DNA from: a virus
Direction: 5' to 3' (one strand)
DNA length: 23,550 nucleotides
IMG/VR virus record: IMGVR_UViG_3300036715_000367
Coordinates: 1 to 23,550 of that record
Below are positions 1-8,499 of this stretch, piece by piece. Position 1 is the first letter of the stretch; the number at the start of each line of letters is the position of its first letter. Both the position numbers and the translations under genes were made by a program. A model generated the notes under the pieces. It did no database searches and had not been told where the DNA came from. It worked only from the letters and a program-made list of their open reading frames with translations.

Positions 1-83
1 GAGGTACGCTTGGAACCTTGTAAGCCTTCTAACAGGGCTTCTTTAGTTTCGCCCCAACGGCTTTCTAGTAATGCGGTTGTCAT
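1..83 (-). CDS. 23: Major capsid protein gp23, N-terminal fragment
   Basis: Only the first 27 codons are inside the window; the gene continues past base 1. The visible start MTTALLESRWGETKEALLEG resembles the amino end of T4-type major capsid proteins, which in T4 is cleaved off by the prohead protease during maturation. The strongest argument is position: it follows the scaffold gene gp22 on the same strand, as in T4 (21-22-23). An AGGAG ribosome binding site lies 11 bases upstream of the ATG. Too little sequence is present to verify the capsid fold, so the call rests on synteny plus weak N-terminal similarity. Confidence 0.75.
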   Translation of the reverse strand, partial: MTTALLESRWGETKEALLEGLQGSKRT

Positions 84-108
84 AATTTCATTTTCTCCTA
101 ATTAGGGT

Positions 109-1230
109 TTAATATTTTAGCCCTGCCAAACGCTTCAACTCAATCACATTAGTGTCATGTGCTTTGTTGACCGCAGCATTTGTAGCAGCCTTATCTCCAG
201 TTACCGCAACGCGGCTTTCAGCAACCATTTGCTTCTGCGGCGCAGGAGCGGATGTTTGTTGTGTAGCTTTGTTGTTAAGTACAGCAGGAAGATACTTTTC
301 GTAAGCGCTCTGTAACTTGGAAGTTTGAACACTCTCTAAAAGCTCGCTCATTACAGCGGCTTTCTCTTTAGCCAATGGCTTCATCAAATCAGCCATTAAA
401 GCCTTACGTGATGTAGTTTCTTGGATAATACGAATCTCTTGTTCCTTGGATTCAACCAAGGCAGCTTTAGCTTGAATAGTCTTCTTAGACTCTGCAAGTG
501 CAGCATTTGTTTCTTTTACTAGCTTTGATAACTTAGCGATTTCGACGTTCTCATTTAAGTGAGTAACTGCGAATTCGGAAGCAAAAGCTTCGAACAGACG
601 ACGACCGAACATGTTCTCACGAGCAAGTTGGATGTCTTCTTTCAATTGTGTCATTTCAGTTGTAAGACTCTTTGTTACAGCTTCTTTAACAAGTTGTGAA
701 CTACGTGCAATAAATTGTTGTTGTAGTTCTGCTAGTTTTTCCTTAGCTCCAGCGATTAAGCGGACCTTAGTTTCAACTACAGCTTGTTTGTCTTTGTCGA
801 ATTCCTTAATTTCTTCGGACAATGCCTTGATAACAAACGACTCTAACTTACCGATAGAGTTTTCGTAACCAATGCGGTCCTTACGTAATTCTTGGATTTC
901 TTCTGCTAACTTGCTTACCATGAAGTTGTTGAACTTCTCAGCGCCTTCGTTCATGTGACGTTTAAATTTCACACGGTCTTCAGCTAAAGCTTGCTTCTCG
1001 GATTGGAACTCAGCCAATTCAGCAGTAAGACTTTCTGTAACCATCTTGTCAAGTGCTTCAACCATTACTTGCTTGTCATGTTGATAACGTTGTGCAAATT
1101 CTTCACGTAGTTCTGCGCGAACTGTTTCCTTAGCTTCGGACAATTGCTCGTTCCAAGCTTCAGTGATAGCATCGCGAGTGCCTTCGTTAATAATGCCGTT
1201 GTCCAACAGAGGTTTTAGTGCGTTTAACAT
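109..1230 (-). CDS. 22: Prohead core scaffolding protein gp22
   Basis: This 373-residue protein is almost entirely charged and helical, with long stretches rich in Glu, Lys, Ala and Gln that predict extended coiled coil over roughly residues 20-290. That fits the T4 gp22 scaffold, the main component of the prohead core around which gp23 assembles and which gp21 later degrades. The N-terminus (MLNALKPLLDNGIINEG) and a central RRLFEAFASEFA segment near residues 205-220 are typical of T4-like gp22 as I know the family. The ATG is preceded by a GGAG site 9 bases upstream. It sits between an inserted endonuclease gene and gp23, the T4 order apart from the insertion. It is longer than T4 gp22 (about 270 residues). 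Confidence 0.9.
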   Translation of the reverse strand: MLNALKPLLDNGIINEGTRDAITEAWNEQLSEAKETVRAELREEFAQRYQHDKQVMVEALDKMVTESLTAELAEFQSEKQALAEDRVKFKRHMNEGAEKFNNFMVSKLAEEIQELRKDRIGYENSIGKLESFVIKALSEEIKEFDKDKQAVVETKVRLIAGAKEKLAELQQQFIARSSQLVKEAVTKSLTTEMTQLKEDIQLARENMFGRRLFEAFASEFAVTHLNENVEIAKLSKLVKETNAALAESKKTIQAKAALVESKEQEIRIIQETTSRKALMADLMKPLAKEKAAVMSELLESVQTSKLQSAYEKYLPAVLNNKATQQTSAPAPQKQMVAESRVAVTGDKAATNAAVNKAHDTNVIELKRLAGLKY

Positions 1231-1245
1231 TAGGGTTTCTCCGTT

Positions 1246-1992
1246 TTATTTCTTTAATTCTTTGATCAGATGCATCGGGTCTGATTTTATTTCAATATTT
1301 GAATGATGCTTACAATTTATACCATGCCAACGAGCATAGGTATTATCTGTAACTTCTTTAAAACAATTGCTACATATTACTTTAGTTCTTGTTTTGCCAA
1401 ACATAGGATTATTAATTCCTTGTTTAGATTTTGATAGTTTTTTCTTATGCTCCGATGATTTAGGTTTGCATAATTTAGCTCTAGTATCTTCAGAATGCTT
1501 TCTCCCCAGATTTAATCCTAAACGGGATGTACCGAACATAGGATTATTTTCTCCAGACATATCAGCATGATTCATTCTCATTTTATCGCGGACTTTTTTA
1601 CTAAACCCAAATTTCCACCCTGCATCTAAATAAATTTGCACGTCAGATTGTTTAACAAAAATATTTACTTCGCTATTATGCATCCTAATTTTGCCTTGAC
1701 TAGATGTTTTTGTTGTCACTAAAGTAATGTTGTTTCTGTTAAAACTTCTCTTATCATTTTTAGCATTTGTTAAATAAAGAATAACACCTTCTAATAGACG
1801 CATTTCTTCGGGCGATCCAGTACTAATAATTTCTCTTTTCCAGAGAGTTTTGTCTGCTTCAATTAATGGCTTAACATACTTACTAGAGCATATATACCCA
1901 TCATTCGGATGGCAATTTTTTGCAGTTCGAGAACCAACATACCACATCATAGTTGGCGTATGAGTCCATTTGTAAACGTATGCAATAGTCAT
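1246..1992 (-). CDS. GIY-YIG homing endonuclease with NUMOD3 repeats and C-terminal zinc motif
   Basis: The 248-residue protein begins with a GIY-YIG nuclease core in degenerate form: YVYKW at residues 5-9, WYVGSR at 17-22, and a candidate catalytic Glu near residue 69. The middle is very basic and carries two NUMOD3-type DNA-binding motifs around ENNPMFG and INNPMFG. The C-terminus holds CSNC followed by RWHGINCKH, a likely zinc-binding element. This is the layout of free-standing Seg/Mob-type phage endonucleases, which cut a related genome so that their own gene is copied in. Its ATG overlaps the gp21 stop by one base (TAATG) and its stop lies 15 bases before gp22, so it is spliced into the head operon without breaking neighbours. 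It looks more A+T-rich than the flanking structural genes, consistent with transfer. Confidence 0.88.
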   Translation of the reverse strand: MTIAYVYKWTHTPTMMWYVGSRTAKNCHPNDGYICSSKYVKPLIEADKTLWKREIISTGSPEEMRLLEGVILYLTNAKNDKRSFNRNNITLVTTKTSSQGKIRMHNSEVNIFVKQSDVQIYLDAGWKFGFSKKVRDKMRMNHADMSGENNPMFGTSRLGLNLGRKHSEDTRAKLCKPKSSEHKKKLSKSKQGINNPMFGKTRTKVICSNCFKEVTDNTYARWHGINCKHHSNIEIKSDPMHLIKELKK

Positions 1993-2627
1993 TATCTTAA
2001 CTCTTTAATAAACTTTAAGAGTTCAGACTGCAGATATTTCTGCACTCTTGGGTCAGCTGCTGATTCCTTCGCCAAATCAAACGTACGATGACCGTGTTTA
2101 AAATTTAAAAGTGATTCGTAGATTGCTTTAGGGTAAGCATGTGGTGCACTAGGTTGTGCAACGATGTCTACTGTAACAATCTCAAACTCACTTACATGAC
2201 CAGAGCCTTCATTCACGTTTCCAGATCCACGGGAAGAAACGCCTAACTTAACACCAGAAGCTAACATTGACTTAACAAGTTCGCCCATTGGTGTAGGAAG
2301 AATTTTCAACTTACCATGGCCGCAAGGTCCGTCCATCCACATTTGTTCAATCATGTGAGAGACGCGATCCAAGTTGATCTTTAAATCATCCGGATGGTCT
2401 ACTTCGCCTAACACAGAGTAGCCACCCTTGATTTGTTCATTGATGGTCCCAACAGCTCGTTCTATTTCGTGAACAGGATAAACACGTTGGTTAGCGTTCT
2501 TCACGCCTCCCTCGATGAATATCCCCTTCATATAGAGATTCTTACCCTTCCCGTCAGCAGAGTCTTCCGATAAAATCGTTAGACCTGCTCGGTCAAAAGT
2601 TAAGTTCTCTTTTAGATATAGTGCCAT
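1992..2627 (-). CDS. 21: Prohead core protease gp21
   Basis: At 211 residues this matches the length and layout of T4 gp21, the serine protease that digests the scaffold and trims the head proteins before DNA packaging. A His/Ser/Asp set is visible: H78 in GEVDHPDD, S131/S132 in LGVSSRGSG and D154 in VDIVAQPSAP. The conserved SAPHAYPKAIYE segment follows, a typical family end to the catalytic domain. The gene lies 9 bases after the gp68-like gene and ends overlapping the endonuclease start. No clear Shine-Dalgarno site precedes the ATG, so translation may be coupled to the upstream gene. Confidence 0.93.
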   Translation of the reverse strand: MALYLKENLTFDRAGLTILSEDSADGKGKNLYMKGIFIEGGVKNANQRVYPVHEIERAVGTINEQIKGGYSVLGEVDHPDDLKINLDRVSHMIEQMWMDGPCGHGKLKILPTPMGELVKSMLASGVKLGVSSRGSGNVNEGSGHVSEFEIVTVDIVAQPSAPHAYPKAIYESLLNFKHGHRTFDLAKESAADPRVQKYLQSELLKFIKELR

Positions 2628-2636
2628 ATTATCTAA

Positions 2637-3797
2637 TTACTTACCTGGATAGCCTAAGCTATCCTTCTTAACTGGAACAGAACCATCAGTTGTGCTACCT
2701 TCAGCAGACTTAGCTTTAGCCTTTGTCTTGTAGAAGTCTTGCGCACCTGCGTTGCCGCCTACTTTATTTACATTGCGCTCGGAACCAGGGATAGCAACAG
2801 GAGCCTTCATGAAGCCGCCTGCTTTAGCCTTGGATGTTTGTCCGTCTTTATCGCTTGTGTCGTTACCCTTGCCGGAAAGGATGTTAGCAGCAGTGCCGCC
2901 CATATCGTTCTTACCTGCAACTGGAGTTGTCTTGTTTACTGGGAAGCTCTTACGATCGCTGCCGACTTCATTGCCTTCAGCTTCACCGTGCTTTTCAGGA
3001 CCGTGGCCGTCGGAAATCTTCTCAACGTATTCGCGCATTAATTCTGCTGCGGACTTCTTGCTTTCTGTCTTAGCGCCAGAGCCGGAGCCCTTCTTAGCGA
3101 ATGGGTTACCGCTGCCTGCTTTACCAGAACCGGAAGCTGCTTTACCGCTACCAGATGCTGCTTTACCAGAGCCGCTTGCCTTCTTGCCGGAGCCAGATGC
3201 TTTGCCTGAACCGGACTTAGCAAAAGGATTTGCGCTTTCGCCCATTGGTGCTTCTTCTTCAGCGCCAACTTCTTCAGGTGCGCCACCAAATTCTTCACCA
3301 GCGTCGTCAGCAGCCATTTCATCGCCACCTTCAATTTCGCCGTCGCCCATCTCGTCGCCCATGCTTTCGTCACCACCCATGATGGATGCAAACTCAGCTT
3401 CTAAATCTTCAATAGCAGATTTGATATCTTGGAACTTGTCGGACAAATCGCCGCCTTCGTCGCCGCTGAAGTCATCGCCTAGATCGTCGTCACCAAATTC
3501 ATCACCACCCATGTCATCGCCGCCGAAGTCTTCTTCACCGCCCATGTCATCATCCATGCCGTCATCAGCATCCATCTCGCCGTCGAACTCGTCGTCAGCT
3601 TCACCTAATCCGCCATTTTCATCGCGGGTTACGTCGTCAACTAAGTCACCTTGTTGGTCGTACTGGTCAACAGTTTCGTCCATTAAGGATTCATAAATGT
3701 CGCGGCTCTTAGCTACAACGATACTGTGAAATAATTCACGAGCTTTATCTTCTTGGTCATTGATGATATACTCAATCAATTGTTCATACTTGTTCAT
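2637..3797 (-). CDS. 68: Prohead core protein, gp68-like, with acidic region and SGSGK linker
   Basis: This 386-residue protein starts MNKYEQLIEYIINDQEDKAR, followed by ELFHSIVVAKSRDIYESL; this helical head is typical of the gp68-position prohead core protein in marine T4-like phages as I know them. Residues about 45-185 are extremely acidic (Asp/Glu/Gly/Met). Residues about 190-235 are a basic, low-complexity linker of repeated ASGSGK units bounded by two NPFAK boxes. The remainder is polar and probably disordered apart from an AAELMREYVEKI helix. It lies between the gp67-like protein and gp21, where T4 has gene 68 (141 residues), so this version is greatly enlarged. An AAGGA site lies 11 bases before the ATG. 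The role as an internal core protein digested at maturation is inferred from position and composition. Confidence 0.72.
   Translation of the reverse strand: MNKYEQLIEYIINDQEDKARELFHSIVVAKSRDIYESLMDETVDQYDQQGDLVDDVTRDENGGLGEADDEFDGEMDADDGMDDDMGGEEDFGGDDMGGDEFGDDDLGDDFSGDEGGDLSDKFQDIKSAIEDLEAEFASIMGGDESMGDEMGDGEIEGGDEMAADDAGEEFGGAPEEVGAEEEAPMGESANPFAKSGSGKASGSGKKASGSGKAASGSGKAASGSGKAGSGNPFAKKGSGSGAKTESKKSAAELMREYVEKISDGHGPEKHGEAEGNEVGSDRKSFPVNKTTPVAGKNDMGGTAANILSGKGNDTSDKDGQTSKAKAGGFMKAPVAIPGSERNVNKVGGNAGAQDFYKTKAKAKSAEGSTTDGSVPVKKDSLGYPGK
3093..3230 (-). repeat. Imperfect coding tandem repeat (ASGSGK units)
   Basis: Within the gp68-like gene, near-identical units encode ASGSGK or AASGSGK about five times in a row. 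They are flanked by two copies of a segment encoding NPFAK (3093-3107 and 3216-3230). The repeat is in frame and gives a flexible, positively charged linker next to a strongly negative region. Copy number could vary between isolates by slippage. Confidence 0.8.
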
Positions 3798-3830
3798 GTT
3801 AAAAGGTTCCTTTGTAATATGGCTATATGT

Positions 3831-3838
3831 TATTTACA
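3831..3838 (-). promoter_or_regulatory. Putative T4-type late promoter for the gp68-like gene
   Basis: Read on the minus strand this is TGTAAATA, one base from the T4 late consensus TATAAATA. It lies 33 bases before the gp68-like start. A second, weaker CACAAATA lies further upstream at 3849-3856. Confidence 0.4.
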
Positions 3839-3880
3839 TATGTACGTGTATTTGTGCTTGTAATGGGTGGTTTTCGTGGT

Positions 3881-3905
3881 TTTTCGTCGTAGAGTGCAAC
3901 GAAAA
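3881..3905 (-). other. Hairpin between the gp67-like and gp68-like genes
   Basis: TTTTCGT and ACGAAAA form a perfect 7-base stem with an 11-base loop in the 120-base gap after the gp67-like stop. No good T run follows on the minus strand. It may be an attenuator, an RNA-stability hairpin or nothing; function is not shown by the sequence. Confidence 0.35.
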
Positions 3906-3917
3906 TGAAATAACCTA

Positions 3918-4157
3918 TTAGATTCCCATACCACCAGGCATTGCGCCACCTTCGGGTGCTGGTTTATACTGTTTACTAACTTGTTCTAATTTTTCTTCGT
4001 GTTCGAATTTACGCACATCGTTAGCCATTCTTAGTTTGTTGATGTGTGAAAACGTAAGCTTTGTCTTGCGCATGTCGTGGAGTTTCATGACGGAATTATC
4101 GTCATTTTCATCACGATATCCTGGTGCGTCTGGTTCAAAGAGTTCTGCTATAAACAT
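3918..4157 (-). CDS. 67: Prohead core protein, gp67-like
   Basis: The 79-residue protein begins MFIAELFEPD and contains DVRKFEHEEK, with a basic central helix and a Pro/Gly/Met-rich tail. T4 gp67 is 80 residues, acts in the prohead core and is encoded immediately after the portal gene, exactly this position and size. The start MFIAE[LI]FE and an early DNS followed by MRKTKLT resemble the short protein at this locus in marine T4-like phages, from memory of that family. An NCTAAATA late-type promoter lies 19 bases upstream of the ATG, so it may have its own late transcript. Confidence 0.7.
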   Translation of the reverse strand: MFIAELFEPDAPGYRDENDDNSVMKLHDMRKTKLTFSHINKLRMANDVRKFEHEEKLEQVSKQYKPAPEGGAMPGGMGI

Positions 4158-4176
4158 ATTTTTCTAGTTATTAGTA

Positions 4177-4184
4177 TATTTAGT
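4177..4184 (-). promoter_or_regulatory. Putative late promoter (ACTAAATA) for the gp67-like gene
   Basis: On the minus strand this reads ACTAAATA, 19 bases from the gp67-like ATG. It matches TATAAATA in its last six positions and is the same variant found before gp20 (GCTAAATA) and gp48 (ACTAAATA). The repetition at equivalent spacing is the main support. Confidence 0.5.
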
Positions 4185-4194
4185 TTAATCTATA

Positions 4195-5916
4195 TTAACC
4201 TACGGCTGCTGGCTGTGCACCACCGCCGCCACCAGGCATTCCACCGCCTACCGCAGGTGCACCAGGGGCTCCGCCAGCTTCGGGAGCAGCACCATCTTCA
4301 CCTGGCCCTGGTGCTAGGTTCTCAAGATCGCCAGATATGCCACCCGGAGTAACGCCAACTGAGCGTAGATCTGCACCATCTGCAGGAGCAGCTTCGACGT
4401 CACCTTGCTCTTCGTTCCATTGCTGTTCGTTTTCGTTCATCTCTTGCTCTGTTAAGCCCAAATAACGTTTCATTAACCAACGCTTAGAGAAGTAAGGGAA
4501 TGCTTCTAAAGCAGTAAATGTACCGATACGAGCAGTGTCTGCGTCGGACTGTGCATACTGTGCAAAGTTTTGTGGCTCTTCGAAGATCAAATCAAACAAC
4601 GCACCGTCAATGTTAATGCCTCTCCAGCGCATAAACATCTTAAATTCTTGGTCTAATTTGTCTGCAATCATGGACTGCAGGCGCTTGCAATACTGGTTAA
4701 AGCGCCACTCTTGAATAAGAGCTGTACCTGTTTTACCATCGTTAAATGTCTGAGAACCTTCATCTACACCTGTTGGCAAGTAGCTAGAAGGAATACGCAA
4801 ACCACGGAATAGCTTGTTAGTGAAGAAGCGTAAGTCCGTAATCTCACCTAAGTTTTGACCACCAGCTAATGCTTCTACGCTAGAACCACGACCATCAGCA
4901 GTAACAGGGAAGAAGAAGTCTTCATTTGTGCTTAATGGATTGTATGTAGCATCCATCATATTGGCGCCGCCACCTGTTTGGGTAGGGATTCTGCGTTGAG
5001 AAACTTCGTTTTTAACACGATCAACGAATGCCATAGCCATGTGTGTTGGCATGTTACCGACGTCAATCTTAAAGATACGGCGCTCAGGCGCACGTTGTAC
5101 ACGGTAGATAATGATAGCGTCTTCCAGCAATTCCTTTTGCTTGAATACTTTGAATACGTTCTCTAGTACGCTAGTACCAAATGGCCAAAATACGTCAAGT
5201 CCCTCAGTCAAGCTAATGTGCACGATGTGCTCTGCGTTGATAACTGCTTCGTTTGTTTGGTGTGTAAATCTAGAGCCGCCGGAGAATGGGGCGCCTGTTT
5301 GCACATAACCACCACCACCTGCACCACCGTTTTGAGGATTGTTGCTATATGTATCCGACGTGCTAACTGCGGTTACAGTTAGATTTTGGAAGTTCGGATT
5401 AATATCTTTTATCAAATATTGTTCCGGCTTCTTTCCAGCTGCTTCGTCAACGATTACTTTGGTAACTTTCCCCATTTCAGTCCAGAACAGTTTGAATGTT
5501 TCTGGATCGCGCACAAAGACTTGATCACCGTATTTTAGTACGTTGCGGAATATCTTAAAAATACGCTTGTTGAATTCGTTAAGAGCAACCCATTGCTGTA
5601 GTTGCTCTTTGATGATGTTTACTTCGTTGTCCGTTGGCTTGTCTTTGAAGTGAATGCTGAATGCAGTGTTATTGTCAATGTTCTTTTGTGTGCAGAACTC
5701 TGCCAAAATATCTAGCGCAGCATTAACTTCAGAGTCGCCGTCCATTTGCTCGTACTGGCTATAACGCTCTGTACGATTTGGGTGACCAGTGTATACTTCA
5801 GGCAAATTGCTCTGATAGTTGCGATAGCCCATATCAGCCATACGGCCTTGACCATTGCCTAACGGGCTAAGATTAGACGGTACATTTGCAGTTTTAAAGA
5901 ATTTTTTCCAGCTCAT
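4195..5916 (-). CDS. 20: Portal vertex protein gp20
   Basis: This 573-residue protein is a clear T4-type portal, the dodecamer at the unique head vertex that starts prohead assembly and passes DNA during packaging. T4 gp20 is 524 residues. Family segments include YEQMDGDSEVNAALDILAEF near residues 55-75, KYGDQVFVRD near 130, the DGRGSSVEALAGGQNLGEI block near 345, and the SSYLPTGVDEGSQ stretch near 380. The C-terminal 60 residues are a Gly/Pro/Ala-rich tail likely to be disordered. It heads the minus-strand head module and is followed by the gp67-like gene. A GCTAAATA late-type promoter sits 22 bases before the ATG. Confidence 0.96.
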   Translation of the reverse strand: MSWKKFFKTANVPSNLSPLGNGQGRMADMGYRNYQSNLPEVYTGHPNRTERYSQYEQMDGDSEVNAALDILAEFCTQKNIDNNTAFSIHFKDKPTDNEVNIIKEQLQQWVALNEFNKRIFKIFRNVLKYGDQVFVRDPETFKLFWTEMGKVTKVIVDEAAGKKPEQYLIKDINPNFQNLTVTAVSTSDTYSNNPQNGGAGGGGYVQTGAPFSGGSRFTHQTNEAVINAEHIVHISLTEGLDVFWPFGTSVLENVFKVFKQKELLEDAIIIYRVQRAPERRIFKIDVGNMPTHMAMAFVDRVKNEVSQRRIPTQTGGGANMMDATYNPLSTNEDFFFPVTADGRGSSVEALAGGQNLGEITDLRFFTNKLFRGLRIPSSYLPTGVDEGSQTFNDGKTGTALIQEWRFNQYCKRLQSMIADKLDQEFKMFMRWRGINIDGALFDLIFEEPQNFAQYAQSDADTARIGTFTALEAFPYFSKRWLMKRYLGLTEQEMNENEQQWNEEQGDVEAAPADGADLRSVGVTPGGISGDLENLAPGPGEDGAAPEAGGAPGAPAVGGGMPGGGGGAQPAAVG

Positions 5917-5938
5917 TTGGGTTATTCACAATATGTAG

Positions 5939-5946
5939 TATTTAGC
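5939..5946 (-). promoter_or_regulatory. Putative late promoter (GCTAAATA) for gp20
   Basis: On the minus strand this reads GCTAAATA with 22 bases to the gp20 ATG, the same spacing as ACTAAATA before gp48. It overlaps the short gap between the tape measure stop and gp20 and would let the head module be transcribed independently. Confidence 0.5.
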
Positions 5947-5949
5947 TGG

Positions 5950-8469
5950 TTACGCCATGGCATTATAAAGTCTTTCAGTGTAGTCTTTAGTGTCTTGCAT
6001 TGCTCGCAGCATTTCGTCTTGCTTGGCAAGTTGCGCTTCTGCCGACGCAATTAGTGTACCGATTGCCCCAGTTAATTCTGAGAGACTGTCTGTTGTATTC
6101 ACTCCCACGTCAGTCATTTTATCGTCTTTAGATTTTGGAGACATAAACGAAGAGATAGCATCCATTGCTGCACCCAATGGATTCATTACAGCTTGCATCA
6201 CTTTTGGTCCTACATCCTCTAATCCAGCTGTTATGTTATCTAGCATATAGCTATTACGGGAAAATGAATCTGTCATCGAGCCCGGTTGAGGAATTACAGA
6301 TGACCCCAAATTGTTAGAACCCATCATCTTCATCAAGTCAGCGTAACCTTTCGAGTCTTTCCTCAACTCACCTCCTAACATAGGAACAATGAGCTCTGTA
6401 CCGTGCAATTTCTCTAAGTGGCCGCCTTCATCGCCAGTGGCAATGCCACCATCCGAATATCCGAGCGCACCTGCCACCATACCTAATCCGCTCATTACCC
6501 CGCCAATTGTTGCCAATGGTACACCACCTATCGCACCAACACCCGTAGATGACGCAACTACACCACCCAACATTGCTGCACCACCGCCTGCTTCTAAGCC
6601 GGTTGATAATGCTTTATTCTCTTTGAGCTTGTCATTCCAACCGCCTACTGTGTTTTTAATACTAGACCAAACTCCTGCTTCATCACCGCCTGCTTCACCT
6701 GGTGCGCCTTTGCCGAGTCCAGCCTCTTTCATCATCTTCTGCACTCCACCAAGCATTTCTTTTGCTACATTCGCAAACTGACCAATGGCAGGTGTTAATT
6801 CTTTTTCCAGAGCAAGCTTCAGATTTTGTGCTGCTGATTCAGCGCCCATTACACTTGCCGTTAGTTTGTCTGTTGTATTTTTCTGTGCTTGAACAGAATC
6901 TATGCCCGCTTGTACTCCATCTTTGGTGTATGTGTTAGCTTGGTTTACGGCTGCGAGCATAGATGCCGATACATCACCCACTACACCGCCAGCCACCATA
7001 CCCGCTTGCGCAAATTCTTTCTGATTTTTTGCGCTTGCACTAATTTGATCACCATACTGTGCATTGAGTTTCGAATTTGCTTCAGCCGTCATTAAGTTTT
7101 GATCAAGCAATGCTTTCTGTGCTTCGCCTTTTTCTCGTGCGCCATCTAATGTAGCTTCGTAGATAGCCCCTTCTTTGTTGATAACTTCGCCAAATACTGC
7201 ACGATCTCTAAAGTTTTTCTTCTCTTGCTCGGACATTGTTGCCATCGCAGCATCAATAGCCGCACGTTGAGCAGGAGTCTTTTCAGCCATTTGCTGCTGA
7301 AATGCTAAAATCTGATTTTGTGCTTTGGCTTCTTCAGTTTTCTTTTTTGCATCTTCGCCCGTAATAGCTGCAATAGTGCGTAGACTATCTGCATATTTTG
7401 CAGTTTGCGTTGCAATTTCTTGGTCTGACGATTTGCCACCGGCAGATCGGCGCATGTTAGCAGTAGTTTCTGCAACTAACCCAGCTTGCTCTTCAAAGCT
7501 AAAGCCTAAATTTTGTAACTGTGCTGATACACCTGATTTCTTTAGTTCACTCGACACACGGCCAACGGATTTTGCGCCTTCGGCCACACCTAAACCAGAC
7601 GCAGCCAAGTCTGCAGAATGTTTTTGCAATACACCTGCAAATTGGTCCACTGTTAATCCTGCACTGTTCGCAGCGTCGCGAAGACCTGTCATACCATTAG
7701 CAAACATTGCTCCTGTAGTTGCTGCGGTGTTAAATGCTTTTACAGTTTTATCTACTTCCTTAGAAAGTACTTCTACGCCAAACTTAGCTAATTTAGATGC
7801 GGCGTCTCCGAGGCCGCCCAGTAATCCGCCAGCTACATCAGCAATAGTGCCTAACGCTTTGATTTTGGGACTGGCAGACGTCTGCATAACTTTACCAGCC
7901 GATGACATTGCACCGCCTGCAGCTTGAGCACCTTGATTAGCTACGTCAATGCCTATACCCATCATCTCTGTGGCTATCTCCAGGCCAGAGCCAGATCCTT
8001 GTAAGCTCTTAGTTAACTTACCTGCACCCGCGAATACAACGCCGCCGGCATTAACCATTGCTGCACCGAAGTTAGCAATAATTTTCTTATTATTGTCCAT
8101 TGCCGCTGCATTGGCTACAGAGGATCTGGCATTCTCTAATTCTCGACGAGCAGTGGCACGGGCGGCAGAATCTACGATGGAATCGGTTTCTTTGATGCGC
8201 TCGTCTAACTCTTTAAGATCTTCGGAAATATCCCTGAAATGTTGTTGCTGACCCTTCAGTGCTTTAGACCATGAGTTGCTATCTTTTGTATTCTCACGTA
8301 AACGCTTTGCGAAAAGCTCTGCATCCTTGGCTATTTTAGCATAGTCGGGTCCGGCGGGTGGTCCACCAGGTGGCGTCCCGCCGCCGCCAAAGCGAGAACC
8401 ACCGCTGCCACCAGTCAAGGCAGCTAGTACTTCCTCTAAGAGTTCTTCCGTCGTTTTTCCCGATGCCAT
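5950..8469 (-). CDS. Tail tape measure protein
   Basis: The 839-residue protein has the composition of a tape measure: long Ala-rich helical regions (residues about 40-200 and 380-560), hydrophobic Gly/Ala segments near 130-230 and 620-670, and the diagnostic motif GGIATGDEGGHLEKLHGTEL running into IVP near residues 675-705. The form GGI-x-TG, then LHGTE-x-IVP, is common near the C-terminal end of tape measure proteins. Such proteins fill the growing tail tube and set its length; T4 gp29 plays this role. It is transcribed away from the gp26-type chaperone gene and stops 33 bases before the portal ATG. An exact TATAAATA late promoter lies 30 bases upstream of its ATG. Homology to gp29 itself is not obvious, so I give no T4 symbol. 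Confidence 0.8.
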   Translation of the reverse strand: MASGKTTEELLEEVLAALTGGSGGSRFGGGGTPPGGPPAGPDYAKIAKDAELFAKRLRENTKDSNSWSKALKGQQQHFRDISEDLKELDERIKETDSIVDSAARATARRELENARSSVANAAAMDNNKKIIANFGAAMVNAGGVVFAGAGKLTKSLQGSGSGLEIATEMMGIGIDVANQGAQAAGGAMSSAGKVMQTSASPKIKALGTIADVAGGLLGGLGDAASKLAKFGVEVLSKEVDKTVKAFNTAATTGAMFANGMTGLRDAANSAGLTVDQFAGVLQKHSADLAASGLGVAEGAKSVGRVSSELKKSGVSAQLQNLGFSFEEQAGLVAETTANMRRSAGGKSSDQEIATQTAKYADSLRTIAAITGEDAKKKTEEAKAQNQILAFQQQMAEKTPAQRAAIDAAMATMSEQEKKNFRDRAVFGEVINKEGAIYEATLDGAREKGEAQKALLDQNLMTAEANSKLNAQYGDQISASAKNQKEFAQAGMVAGGVVGDVSASMLAAVNQANTYTKDGVQAGIDSVQAQKNTTDKLTASVMGAESAAQNLKLALEKELTPAIGQFANVAKEMLGGVQKMMKEAGLGKGAPGEAGGDEAGVWSSIKNTVGGWNDKLKENKALSTGLEAGGGAAMLGGVVASSTGVGAIGGVPLATIGGVMSGLGMVAGALGYSDGGIATGDEGGHLEKLHGTELIVPMLGGELRKDSKGYADLMKMMGSNNLGSSVIPQPGSMTDSFSRNSYMLDNITAGLEDVGPKVMQAVMNPLGAAMDAISSFMSPKSKDDKMTDVGVNTTDSLSELTGAIGTLIASAEAQLAKQDEMLRAMQDTKDYTERLYNAMA

Positions 8470-8478
8470 AATTTAGCC

Positions 8479-8486
8479 CATAAATA
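8479..8486 (+). promoter_or_regulatory. Putative late promoter (CATAAATA) for the gp26-type gene
   Basis: CATAAATA differs from TATAAATA at one position and lies 32 bases before the plus-strand ATG at 8519. Together with 8500-8507 it forms a back-to-back late promoter pair in a 49-base intergenic space. An AGGA site precedes the ATG by 8 bases. Confidence 0.55.
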
Positions 8487-8499
8487 AGAGTATATTAAG

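Noticed and set aside
80-91. Three-codon ORF (M-K-L-stop) overlapping the gp23 start
   Set aside because: The AGGAG is only 3 bases from its ATG and better serves gp23, although its 11-base spacing there is long; such a short ORF cannot be supported.
2752-3696. Long antisense open frame opposite the gp68-like gene (314 codons)
   Set aside because: It is a Ser/Pro-rich shadow produced by the acidic and Gly/Ser codon bias of the real gene, with no start signal or recognisable domain.
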